DNA from: Legionella nagasakiensis
Lineage (GTDB): Bacteria > Pseudomonadota > Gammaproteobacteria > Legionellales > Legionellaceae
Assembly: GCF_900639915.1 (NCBI RefSeq)
Contig: NZ_CAAAID010000013.1
Span: 1 to 64,000, forward strand
DNA length: 64,000 nucleotides
Direction: 5' to 3'
The notes under the pieces are model-generated. The model made no database searches and was not told the DNA's origin. It worked only from the letters and a program-made list of their open reading frames with translations. Positions 44,224 through 52,364 of this stretch are shown in pieces. The position numbers and the translations under genes are program-made. Within the stretch, counting starts at the first letter, position 1. The number at the start of each line of letters is the position of its first letter.

Positions 44224-46650
44224 TCATCCTGGTCCACTAAAACGAACTTCCTCCCTCCTGTCGCTATCAAGAGTCTGAGGGGTAGAAAAACCGCTGCTTA
44301 AAGAGTCACTAGAATAATCATCAACTGCTGCTAAAAGAGGCTGCTTTAAGCGTCTAGAAGCATCACTGTCATATTCTGAAGAGGCATCTCGAGGAGGACG
44401 TACACCAACCGGTAAGCTAGAGCTATAGCTAGCAACAGTCATTCCATCATCGTAACCACCTTTTCTCAATCCAGCTAAAAATCTTGCTTGTTTTTGCTCA
44501 GCTTCAGTTTCTACCGAAGACATCAAACAATCACCGCCAACCATGCCTCGGGTTTCAACGTCATTGGTACCTGCGGTCCCTGTGGCCATTTCAACCTGAT
44601 CATGCTTGGTTTTTGTCCGACCATAATCATGAAGAAAAGCTCTTTTTTCTTCTCGGCTGTCATTGTAGCTGACAATTCTGCCTTCTTCGGCAAATTGCTT
44701 TCTCATTGCAGCCCGCTGTTCTGCCATTTCCAAAGCCCTGTCGGCGGAACTCATACAACCACCCTGCAGCTGCCCTAAATTTTCAGCCAATATTCCTTCG
44801 TAAGCCGCCTTATAGACCGACTTTCTCTCGCCACGATGCTTCAACATTTGAGGTAGACTAAAGAGACCAGTAACCAATTTAAGCCCTAATCCTACCACCG
44901 CCATTGTCCCTCTAACTGCCCAATCCGCCAAATGCCCTATCACCGGTACTTTGCGGAAATAATCGCGAGTAAAGTTGGCAACATTTCGCCTTAGTGAACC
45001 CGCCCAGGTTTCGTGGACCGTGCATTTTAATTCCACCGCCGCCTGCATACTCAGAGCCAGGCTTTCCCTCGTTTCTTTTGGTAAATGATTAAACGCTCCA
45101 TTATCCGTTCTTAATTCCGCAGTTAACCGAACCATCGCCTCTTTAACAGCCGGGCCGCGAAATTTATACGGCGTTATGAAAGAATGATCGGATGAATTCA
45201 AAAAACGAACGATGGTGTTAAGATCTTGATTCGGTGGTTGCAGTTGCGCTCTGCTTAATACGTCTGCGGCAGTACCAATTAATTGCCGAGCATGATTAAC
45301 GTCATGATTGCGCACGCGGGTTCTCGCACTCCACATATTAATGCCGTTATTGGTTTCCAACAAATTGACTTTAACTTCTTGCCACCCATCGGGCACAGGA
45401 CGTGATTCTGATTTAGGGTGAATTTCAATCTTCCCATCGGCTTTATTTCTAATAATCTGGTGTTCTGCTAGCCAGGCGCGCATCGCTGCATTGGCTGCTT
45501 CTTTGGAATCAATCACACTGCCGCCAAATTTCGAAGCCTTTGATTTTTGTTGATCGGGTGAAAGCGTCACCTCATCGCCGATTAATGTTTGATGAAGGAC
45601 GGTAAAAGGAATGGCGCCATCTGGATAAAGCGCTCCCCATCTTTCCATAAACGCATTTACACCGGTCTCTAGCCGCTCTTTTGCCAGTAATTGGTGGTGA
45701 TTCCAGATGGTAATCGGCAAACGGCTTTGAGTTGAACCGACCGCTAACGGTTCAGTAATTGCCGTTCTTACATGATGACTCATCTGTGTTACTTCATCAT
45801 CTTTCATCATGAAATCCGTGCAGTCAAATGCATTGGCAGGATTCGGTGTAAAACGTGACATTGGGGTAGGAGACAATCGTTTCAAGTCAGCAAGATGTTC
45901 TTGAAAAAATGGCCCTAACCAACCAGCGCCAACAGAACTTGCCAGTTTTCTTTTCCAGGGTTGCTCGCCTTCCCATAATCGCGAATCCCCTGCATGAAAC
46001 GTCATGGGTTCAGCATAGCGCATCATGTTGCCATCGAGCACACAACTGGCCGTGCACAGATCCCTTTTCCATAAAAAATCGCGGACAAAACTAATGGCAT
46101 TATTGGCTTGTTCACGTCGTTCCACGGCACCATGCTTAACCAGCAAATCCGATAATGCCCCATTAAAACGTTGCAATTCCTTTTTGGCATTTTTCAATCC
46201 TTCTTCGCCATTTGGCTCATGATGTGCCATATTTATCTGAAATCGCTCAATTAATTGCACAAGCTCTCGTCTAGCTGGAGATTCTATTCCCAAACCACCC
46301 ATGTGGCTTGCAGAATCACTTGCCGGAGCTAATCGCAAAATTTCGGTTACTGCTCGTGCTGAATCAACACCACGAGCATAGATATCATTGACATCACTGT
46401 TGATATTTTGGCCTGGTGTATCAGGAAACACTCGGACTGGTTTACCGTCAAAATCGACAACCACAGATTTGCGGTCAAGGCTGGCCTCGCGGATATCGAG
46501 CAAACGTTGTTGCAGATCACCAAAATTAGCGACCGCGCCCAAAGGAGCATCAATCTGCCAACGGCGTCTCCCATCCTCTACTTCCTTCTGGACATCTGCG
46601 CCACGTATAAGGGAATGAAGGCGGTCTGCTTGTACTCGTGTTAATGGCAT
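44224..46650 (-). CDS. Large effector-candidate protein, unrecognised
   Basis: An 808-residue protein with no signal peptide and no family I recognise. AAAGGA lies nine bases upstream of the ATG. Residues 1-570 are soluble and mixed helical. A hydrophobic stretch around 575-605 (AVRGTMAVVGLGLKLVTGLF) may insert into a membrane. The last ~130 residues are disordered in appearance: Ser-, Asp- and Glu-rich with YDSDASRR, DDYSSDSLSSGFSTPQ and DRREEVR, as found in Dot/Icm secretion tails. It is divergent from a two-helix membrane protein across an ERIC-like palindrome, and convergent with the SET-domain gene. Confidence 0.85.
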   Translation of the reverse strand: MPLTRVQADRLHSLIRGADVQKEVEDGRRRWQIDAPLGAVANFGDLQQRLLDIREASLDRKSVVVDFDGKPVRVFPDTPGQNINSDVNDIYARGVDSARAVTEILRLAPASDSASHMGGLGIESPARRELVQLIERFQINMAHHEPNGEEGLKNAKKELQRFNGALSDLLVKHGAVERREQANNAISFVRDFLWKRDLCTASCVLDGNMMRYAEPMTFHAGDSRLWEGEQPWKRKLASSVGAGWLGPFFQEHLADLKRLSPTPMSRFTPNPANAFDCTDFMMKDDEVTQMSHHVRTAITEPLAVGSTQSRLPITIWNHHQLLAKERLETGVNAFMERWGALYPDGAIPFTVLHQTLIGDEVTLSPDQQKSKASKFGGSVIDSKEAANAAMRAWLAEHQIIRNKADGKIEIHPKSESRPVPDGWQEVKVNLLETNNGINMWSARTRVRNHDVNHARQLIGTAADVLSRAQLQPPNQDLNTIVRFLNSSDHSFITPYKFRGPAVKEAMVRLTAELRTDNGAFNHLPKETRESLALSMQAAVELKCTVHETWAGSLRRNVANFTRDYFRKVPVIGHLADWAVRGTMAVVGLGLKLVTGLFSLPQMLKHRGERKSVYKAAYEGILAENLGQLQGGCMSSADRALEMAEQRAAMRKQFAEEGRIVSYNDSREEKRAFLHDYGRTKTKHDQVEMATGTAGTNDVETRGMVGGDCLMSSVETEAEQKQARFLAGLRKGGYDDGMTVASYSSSLPVGVRPPRDASSEYDSDASRRLKQPLLAAVDDYSSDSLSSGFSTPQTLDSDRREEVRFSGPG

Positions 46651-46729
46651 TGTTTCTAGTCCTTTACATGATTTTGCTTATGGTTTCTTAAATTATAGAC
46701 AAATGATTTATTTTATTTGCAAAATCAGG

Positions 46730-46813
46730 CTAAATGCGTTGAGTTTAGAGGACCACAGCGGAGCATATCTATTGAGTATGTGAGCAGCGAACCGCATAAA
46801 TCAACGACTTTAG
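46730..46813. repeat. ERIC-like imperfect palindrome (about 84 bp)
   Basis: The left end CTAAATGCGTTGAGTTTA matches the reverse complement of the right end (CTAAAGTCGTTGATTTAT) in 14 of 18 positions, with further partial pairing towards the centre (GGACCACAGCGG with its counterpart). Noncoding, between two divergent genes. The shape is that of ERIC-like or MITE-like intergenic repeats; I see no second copy in this window. Confidence 0.7.
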
Positions 46814-46903
46814 GCTAAAATAGTAGGCTATGAAGACCGATTCTTAATGATTGCTGAAACATTACAAGCCAGATAGAATAAACCTTTTACATGGAGCTTG
46901 ATC

Positions 46904-47608
46904 ATGCCGGGTTTTTTTTCTTCAGAAACAGCAAACGCTTTAACCGCACGTTTTCATCATCTTGTGGATTGGTCTCGGGTTGGTGAACTTCTTGCCTCTG
47001 GCCGTCATCGTTATACCACTCGCCAACTCATTGAACGAGGGGTCATTATCGCCGCCATGGGCGCAGGTGTCTGCGCGGGATATAATATGGCCGACAGTGG
47101 TTTTGGCTTGGGCTCTACCTTGTACAGCATGGCAGGATGTTTTATCGGATTTGTGGCGTCACATGCTGTTGTCATTCTTCCACTCATCCATAAACGATAT
47201 CAGATGAGTCAAGCCTGCAGTGCAGCGCAAAAAAGAATTTTATCGCTGTTACAAGAGATAAATCACCTTGATGGTGACAGAGAAAAAGTAAGTGAATTGG
47301 TTCGTACCATCAGCCGTGTGGTGGCAGAAACCATGACTCTTAATCTTTCCGATGAACAACACGCCAGAGCGTCGCAAACTTGGGGAGCAAGACGCGCGCT
47401 TATGGAAAAAATCAGCGACAAACTCTCGGTTGATTTTAATCTTCTTCGCAGCACAACAGACCAAGATGCTTTACTGGATGAATTAAATGGTTTCTGGTCA
47501 CAAGAACAATCAACCTTACATGTCACACTTCGTGCGTTTAAGCGACCAGAAACATCTGCAGAACACCAGGAAGCACTTCCTGCATCGATGCATTTAAAAA
47601 CAGCTTAA
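46904..47608 (+). CDS. Two-helix membrane protein of unknown function
   Basis: A 234-residue protein from the ATG at 46904 (GGAG seven bases upstream; the frame opens two codons earlier at TTG). Two adjacent hydrophobic helices at about residues 45-65 (RGVIIAAMGAGVCAGYNMA) and 75-97 (MAGCFIGFVASHAVVILPLI). The remaining ~135 residues are predicted helical and cytosolic (QKRILSLLQEINHLDGDREKVSELVRTISR). No signal peptide. It may be a translocated membrane protein; nothing identifies a function. Confidence 0.75.
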   Translation: MPGFFSSETANALTARFHHLVDWSRVGELLASGRHRYTTRQLIERGVIIAAMGAGVCAGYNMADSGFGLGSTLYSMAGCFIGFVASHAVVILPLIHKRYQMSQACSAAQKRILSLLQEINHLDGDREKVSELVRTISRVVAETMTLNLSDEQHARASQTWGARRALMEKISDKLSVDFNLLRSTTDQDALLDELNGFWSQEQSTLHVTLRAFKRPETSAEHQEALPASMHLKTA

Positions 47609-47644
47609 CGTTGGCAACATCCGGTGCGGGTAAGCGCCTCTATT

Positions 47645-49075
47645 TTAGGTAATTACCCGCCTGACCCCCCAAATATTATTTAAATAAAAGCACGGGGTGA
47701 CCATCCGATAATCCGCTCCCTGATAATGACTGTCAGTAATGACCCATTCTCCGATTTGCGGCAACCAATCAGCCGTTGGGCATAAGGCATTGGGCGCTAT
47801 TTTTTCTGGTGGGATATCGTTCGCCCCATGCCCTATTTTTTTGCCAGTCCACATCACCACATGAGTAACGACCGATTGTGTTGGATGTACTTCCAAACCA
47901 GCTGCAATGTATATTAAATCACCCGGTTGCAGCTTTTCCAACATGTCAGGCGTGACATCCGCTGGATTTTTCTGACCGGCTGCATTCCATACGGAAATGT
48001 ACCCAACCGCACCACAGGAATGATCAACCTCAACCGAATTATCTCGACATACCAGGCGGCCTGCCGCATTGGGATTATCCAGCTCATTTCCAGGCATTTG
48101 CTGATTGGGATATAAATCATCCTGCGAGCCATCTGCACGTTGACCAGCCTGATGACCCACATCGCCAGTAAACCAAATGCCGAAAGCAAAATTATAAAGC
48201 AAGGCCGTATAATTACTGCAATCAACTCCATACCACATGTAATTATTATTGACCCAGTTACTGATGGTTTCAGAACCGATGCCCGAATAATTCCACCGTG
48301 CCTGCTGATTGAAATAAACGGAACCGGGCATGATATCTAACGCCGGATTACAATAACCACCTTGAGTCTTCGCTGCTCCGCGATTCTGGACTGGCGTCAT
48401 ATAATCCGGCATATGGTGGTGACAATAATTTAATTTTTGCCGGATAAAATAATCGGCAGCAGCCAACACGCGTTGCTGCTGCCATGTTTTTCCTGCGGTT
48501 TTCGCACAATTGCGAAGATTGGGATTGACAGGACTTAAAGTAAATACATGAGGATACGGCCCCCACATAGGGTCAGGTAATAGGGTGGTAGAATCAAACG
48601 GTTGCGTTAGCTCATAATTAAAATTATGGGTATTGGCGTTACAGCCTTGTGGAATGGGTGCAGATGAAACGGTTACATGCAATTGCTCAATATCCAACGG
48701 TTGGCTGCAATAAACAGGATGGCTGGCTGTATAGCAAATCACAGGACCGCCTTGAATGGAACTGCTCATCCTATTGCCGTCCATACGCAGCTTAATCAAG
48801 CAACTTTGATTGTTATTTAAACTAAAAGGAAACTGACAATAATCAAGTCCAGCATTCACAACGGTTGTAACGCCGCCAGGTAAATTATTCAAACCAATGC
48901 CGCTAAAATTAAAACCACTAACATTGGTGACTTGAAAAATACCTGTTCCTACCTCTCCTTGTAATAGTTGCGTTGGCGCCTTAAATCGCGGTGTCACTAA
49001 AAATATTGGAGAAACCGACCAGGCAGAAACATTGAATAACCCAATCAAACTTATAAAAGCTGTTATTTTTTTCAT
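47645..49075 (-). CDS. Secreted NlpC/P60-like protein with four-Cys N-terminal module
   Basis: A 476-residue exported protein. The signal peptide begins at the ATG at 49075 (MKKITAFISLIGLFNVSAWS), with AGGAG ten bases upstream. Residues 25-135 form a beta-rich module with Cys in YCQFPF, QSCLIKL, PVICYT and PVYCSQP. The same module occurs in the next gene upstream (49099-50661). The C-terminal half reads as an NlpC/P60-like domain: catalytic Cys in YGVDCSNYTALLYNF (about 287), His in VTHVVMWTG (about 407) and a final polar site in DSHYQGADYRMV (about 450). It may cleave peptidoglycan stems or an extracellular amide. Several further Cys suggest disulfides. Confidence 0.8.
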   Translation of the reverse strand: MKKITAFISLIGLFNVSAWSVSPIFLVTPRFKAPTQLLQGEVGTGIFQVTNVSGFNFSGIGLNNLPGGVTTVVNAGLDYCQFPFSLNNNQSCLIKLRMDGNRMSSSIQGGPVICYTASHPVYCSQPLDIEQLHVTVSSAPIPQGCNANTHNFNYELTQPFDSTTLLPDPMWGPYPHVFTLSPVNPNLRNCAKTAGKTWQQQRVLAAADYFIRQKLNYCHHHMPDYMTPVQNRGAAKTQGGYCNPALDIMPGSVYFNQQARWNYSGIGSETISNWVNNNYMWYGVDCSNYTALLYNFAFGIWFTGDVGHQAGQRADGSQDDLYPNQQMPGNELDNPNAAGRLVCRDNSVEVDHSCGAVGYISVWNAAGQKNPADVTPDMLEKLQPGDLIYIAAGLEVHPTQSVVTHVVMWTGKKIGHGANDIPPEKIAPNALCPTADWLPQIGEWVITDSHYQGADYRMVTPCFYLNNIWGVRRVIT

Positions 49076-49098
49076 GGATTTCATACTCCTGAAATCAC

Positions 49099-50661
49099 TT
49101 AATTGATTGGAAATGGGCATATGGATGACGGCAAAAGATTTTCACTTATTGGTGTATAAACAACCGAATCTAGGGCGCCATCATTCCGTGTAATGGTAAT
49201 TTTATACATCGTATCGTGACTTGGCGGTTCATTGGGAATATCATCAGGGTTTCCACCCGCTGCCGCATACACCCGTTTCACTAAATCAGGCATTTCTTCT
49301 CTTTCCCAAGCCACAGCAAGTATACGATTGGTAAAAAACTCCGAACTTAGGAGAAACGTTGCCATTGAAAGATTATCTTGATATCCAAATAATGTATAGA
49401 GAGGACTTCCTTGGGCAATCGCCACTGGCTCAAGCGTCATCATGCCACGCAAGTAATCATAGAGATTACCACCCACATCAAACCGATTTAAGGCCGGTGC
49501 CGGAGCAAAAAAAGCATAGATCGCCTGACCCAATATCTCTGGAGATAACACCTCTTTTAATCCCAATGCTCGATTTAAGCCCATGCAATTTAACTGGGCC
49601 ATTCCGGAGGTTTCTGCTGCCGGGATAAAATAAATAGTTTCCTGTTCATTCAGCAAATTAGGTTTAAATGATTTCAATGCGGCAGGTCCAAGACAAACAG
49701 GACTCAAATGATTGGTAATATTCTGTTGCTGATGGGAGAATGATACGGATGTATTTCCCGCATCCCAAACAATAGTCAATACATATAAACTGTCAAAATC
49801 ATTTTGCGGCCAGTCTGGAATAATCGTTGGATCTGCGCCTAATAAAGTCATGATGCCACGACTAATGGTTACAATATTATTATGCTCCCAGGCCACAAAA
49901 ATAAGCGAATTATGATAGGGTGATGAGATTAATTCAGCAACAACCGACTGATCATCATCAAAGGTAAAAGAGGTATTGACCGGTAACCCATATTGAATGG
50001 CTGTTGGTTCAATCGTTGCCAAGGGCCGCACATAGCTATTCGGTGAATCACTGCCATCCTCAATTGAGCCTGCGGTATTAGGGGCAAAAATATAATTCGG
50101 CGGCCGCCCAAATTTCTTATTTAATGTCTGTGGTAATTTCAAGGCACGATTTAAGCCTTTGCAAGTCAACTGTCCCTCGCCAGATAATGGCGGCAAAGGT
50201 TTTTCCCCATGGCGTATGAAAACAATTGTCTGAATATCAACCACTTTCTTCTGCACATTCAATTGTTCAGCAGCAGCCGGTGAGGAACAGTATACGGGAT
50301 TAGTAGGTGTATTACAGATGATGGGGCCTCCATAGATACCGCCGGTCATAGCATCTGCATTAATTTCAAGCCGCAAGGTACAAGAAGCATTTCCTGCCAG
50401 ATTAAAAGGATTCTGGCAAACCGACTTATCAGCCGAAGTCATTTGTCGCAGACCACTGGGTAATTGAACCAGACCATTGCTATTCAGGGCAAATGGTGTA
50501 TTGTTTTTTACTTGATAAACTGCAATCACTTTTTGTCCGCTCACAACAATACGCGGTGCTTTCACCGTTGCCGTAATGGTAAATACAGGGGTATTGGTAA
50601 ACCCTGACAGAGGAAAAAAAAAGCAAATGAACAACACAACATTAAATAGAATAGTTTTCAT
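49099..50661 (-). CDS. Secreted duplicated histidine-phosphatase-like protein, second copy degenerate
   Basis: A 520-residue exported protein (signal peptide MKTILFNVVLFICFFFPLSGF). Residues 25-140 are the same four-Cys module as in the downstream gene. A histidine phosphatase domain follows: TIVFIRHGEKPLPPLSGEGQ with the catalytic RHG (about 148), and VAWEHNNIV with the second His. A second copy starts near 340: QETIYFIPAAETSGMAQLNCMGLNRALGL aligns with the first, but RHG is replaced by PAA and the second His by Arg (VAWEREEM), so it should be inactive. The gene lies 23 bases upstream of the NlpC/P60-like gene and 9 bases after the barrel gene, so these are likely one operon. Confidence 0.8.
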   Translation of the reverse strand: MKTILFNVVLFICFFFPLSGFTNTPVFTITATVKAPRIVVSGQKVIAVYQVKNNTPFALNSNGLVQLPSGLRQMTSADKSVCQNPFNLAGNASCTLRLEINADAMTGGIYGGPIICNTPTNPVYCSSPAAAEQLNVQKKVVDIQTIVFIRHGEKPLPPLSGEGQLTCKGLNRALKLPQTLNKKFGRPPNYIFAPNTAGSIEDGSDSPNSYVRPLATIEPTAIQYGLPVNTSFTFDDDQSVVAELISSPYHNSLIFVAWEHNNIVTISRGIMTLLGADPTIIPDWPQNDFDSLYVLTIVWDAGNTSVSFSHQQQNITNHLSPVCLGPAALKSFKPNLLNEQETIYFIPAAETSGMAQLNCMGLNRALGLKEVLSPEILGQAIYAFFAPAPALNRFDVGGNLYDYLRGMMTLEPVAIAQGSPLYTLFGYQDNLSMATFLLSSEFFTNRILAVAWEREEMPDLVKRVYAAAGGNPDDIPNEPPSHDTMYKITITRNDGALDSVVYTPISENLLPSSICPFPIN

Positions 50662-50670
50662 CACACAGCC

Positions 50671-51462
50671 TTAAGCAACAAACGTCAGCTGAAATCGAAG
50701 TTCATGGCCATCCATCCGATTGATGGCTAATGTTTGGCTAGTTTCTTGGGCAACACTTGTTCCTAATGAAAATTTACCCAAGCGAAAGTATTGATACCCT
50801 ACGCCTAATCGCAGTGATTTAAATAGATCCACATCCAAACCGCCACCGACGCTGAATGTTAGTGAAGTTTGATCTTGATTGGCAAAAGGACTCATTGGGA
50901 CAATTTCAGAAGAAAGCGGCTGTTCTTCATAAGCATAAGCTTTATTCGAAGATACTCCGACATTTCCTGAAAGATAGGGATGAAATCTATTCTTTAAGGT
51001 CGTTAAGAGTTTACCCTCAACAACCAGCCTCTGACTTTGAATGCGATAGCTGTAATTCAGGTTGGCAAATTCCGGTAATCCAAATTGCCAAACCATGCCA
51101 TTGATATCCGTTGCCGAATCAACATAGCCCCCCAAACCTAACTGCACACCCACCAACGGATTTTGCCAGTACTCAACGCCTAAAAACAAACCACCCATAA
51201 AAACCGAACGCCTGGAATTATTATTGACGGTATAATAATTTTCAAAAGGAGGAATTAAAGAGACTGATTGAGGCTGTGCTGCTTTAATCCAGTCATACCC
51301 TGCGGATAAAGAAACAATTTTATTGAAATAAGCCGTAGAAATTTTACTCTGAAGTGACTGAGTATTCTTCTCAATTGGATAGCCAGATACCCCAGCGGGG
51401 GCTGGCCCATTTGTCACCATTCCCAAAAAAATGATAAATGGCAGCATTAACGGATAACGCAT
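50671..51462 (-). CDS. Outer-membrane beta-barrel protein (OmpA/W-like size)
   Basis: A 263-residue exported protein (signal peptide MLPFIIFLGMVTNGPAPA). The mature part alternates hydrophobic and polar residues in strands typical of small barrels (SVFMGGLFLGVEYWQNPLVGVQLGLGGYVD; LRLGVGYQYFRLGKFSLG) and ends LRFQLTFVA. It resembles the porin-like surface antigen/OMP_b-brl class. Function unknown, possibly adhesion or uptake. Nine bases separate it from the phosphatase-like gene. Confidence 0.82.
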   Translation of the reverse strand: MRYPLMLPFIIFLGMVTNGPAPAGVSGYPIEKNTQSLQSKISTAYFNKIVSLSAGYDWIKAAQPQSVSLIPPFENYYTVNNNSRRSVFMGGLFLGVEYWQNPLVGVQLGLGGYVDSATDINGMVWQFGLPEFANLNYSYRIQSQRLVVEGKLLTTLKNRFHPYLSGNVGVSSNKAYAYEEQPLSSEIVPMSPFANQDQTSLTFSVGGGLDVDLFKSLRLGVGYQYFRLGKFSLGTSVAQETSQTLAINRMDGHELRFQLTFVA

Positions 51463-51598
51463 TCTTATTAAATCCTTTTAAATTTCCCAAAAGCAGCTGA
51501 TAAACCATGAATTGACTTACCAAATACATGATTTCTTCATTATACTTATAATTTTCCTCATCACAAGAATTCATCCCAGCCCAACTGCAATTCTCACA

Positions 51599-52354
51599 TC
51601 ACTTATCCTTACACGTAAAACAAGGTAAAATCTCCATGACACTTGCTACCCAAGCGTCATTTTCTTTTTTCCTTATGGTATGCATGCGCCCATAGAGCCT
51701 ACTGTCAAGCATACAGCGCGTATATTTCATAAGTTGCTTATTACACACGACTGTAAAATATTCCCGCTCACTATCATAAACTTGAATGTTGTTTTTAATT
51801 AGAATTTTGCCAAAAGGCACGGACGTATTCCGTATGGCTGAGATAACTTTTTCAGGTAATTCATTAAAATTCATGGTAATAAATGCCAGTTCGGCGATCA
51901 CTAATTCTTGATGCAGTCGTGCCGCATTCACATTATTTCGAACCTTGTTGTTATCCATTAGCATAATAATCATGCGCGAATAAGTATTCTTTTTTTTATT
52001 GCTGACCGCCTGTATCGTCTTAATTTCTCCTGTACGCTGATAATAACGCTCCAAACCAGGCGTCATAAGGGACTGTGTCAGTAAAAAACTATAAGGCTTG
52101 GGTAATTGGTCAAGGCTAATTTGCTTGAGATTCAATGGATTATCAGCAAAAGCAGCCGAATCTGATTCCAGCTTGGAAAAAAGGTTGGCTTCGGACCAAT
52201 CATTCACTTGCACTGAAGCATCGCTCGGTTTAGACATTGTAGTCCAGCCCGTTTCAAAGGCAGCACTTATCCCAAGGATTAACCACAAAGCAGTGACTAT
52301 CCTAAAACGCTGATTATTTTTCATTACTTTCAGCCATGACCTAGTACCTATCAT
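51599..52354 (-). CDS. Chorismate-lyase-like (UbiC/DUF98-type fold) protein with N-terminal anchor
   Basis: A 251-residue protein; start ATG at 52354 with AGGA eight bases upstream. One N-terminal hydrophobic helix (VTALWLILGISAAFETG) serves as signal or anchor. The rest resembles the chorismate lyase/DUF98 fold: KPYSFLLTQSLMTPGLERYY at the start, RNTSVPFGKILIKN with the E-R-E stretch VYDSEREYFTV, then DSRLYGRMHTIRKK and the final Glu in VASVMEILP. In this fold the S-R-x-Y and E-x-L/F-P elements form the active site. Chorismate lyase is unlikely as the role in an exported protein. Family reading is inference. A paired CFTC motif ends the protein. Confidence 0.6.
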   Translation of the reverse strand: MIGTRSWLKVMKNNQRFRIVTALWLILGISAAFETGWTTMSKPSDASVQVNDWSEANLFSKLESDSAAFADNPLNLKQISLDQLPKPYSFLLTQSLMTPGLERYYQRTGEIKTIQAVSNKKKNTYSRMIIMLMDNNKVRNNVNAARLHQELVIAELAFITMNFNELPEKVISAIRNTSVPFGKILIKNNIQVYDSEREYFTVVCNKQLMKYTRCMLDSRLYGRMHTIRKKENDAWVASVMEILPCFTCKDK

Positions 52355-52364
52355 AAAAATCATC

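Noticed and set aside
44224..46650. SopB-type inositol phosphatase similarity of the 808-residue protein
   Set aside because: A VELKCTVHETW stretch superficially recalls the catalytic area, but there is no CX5R motif.
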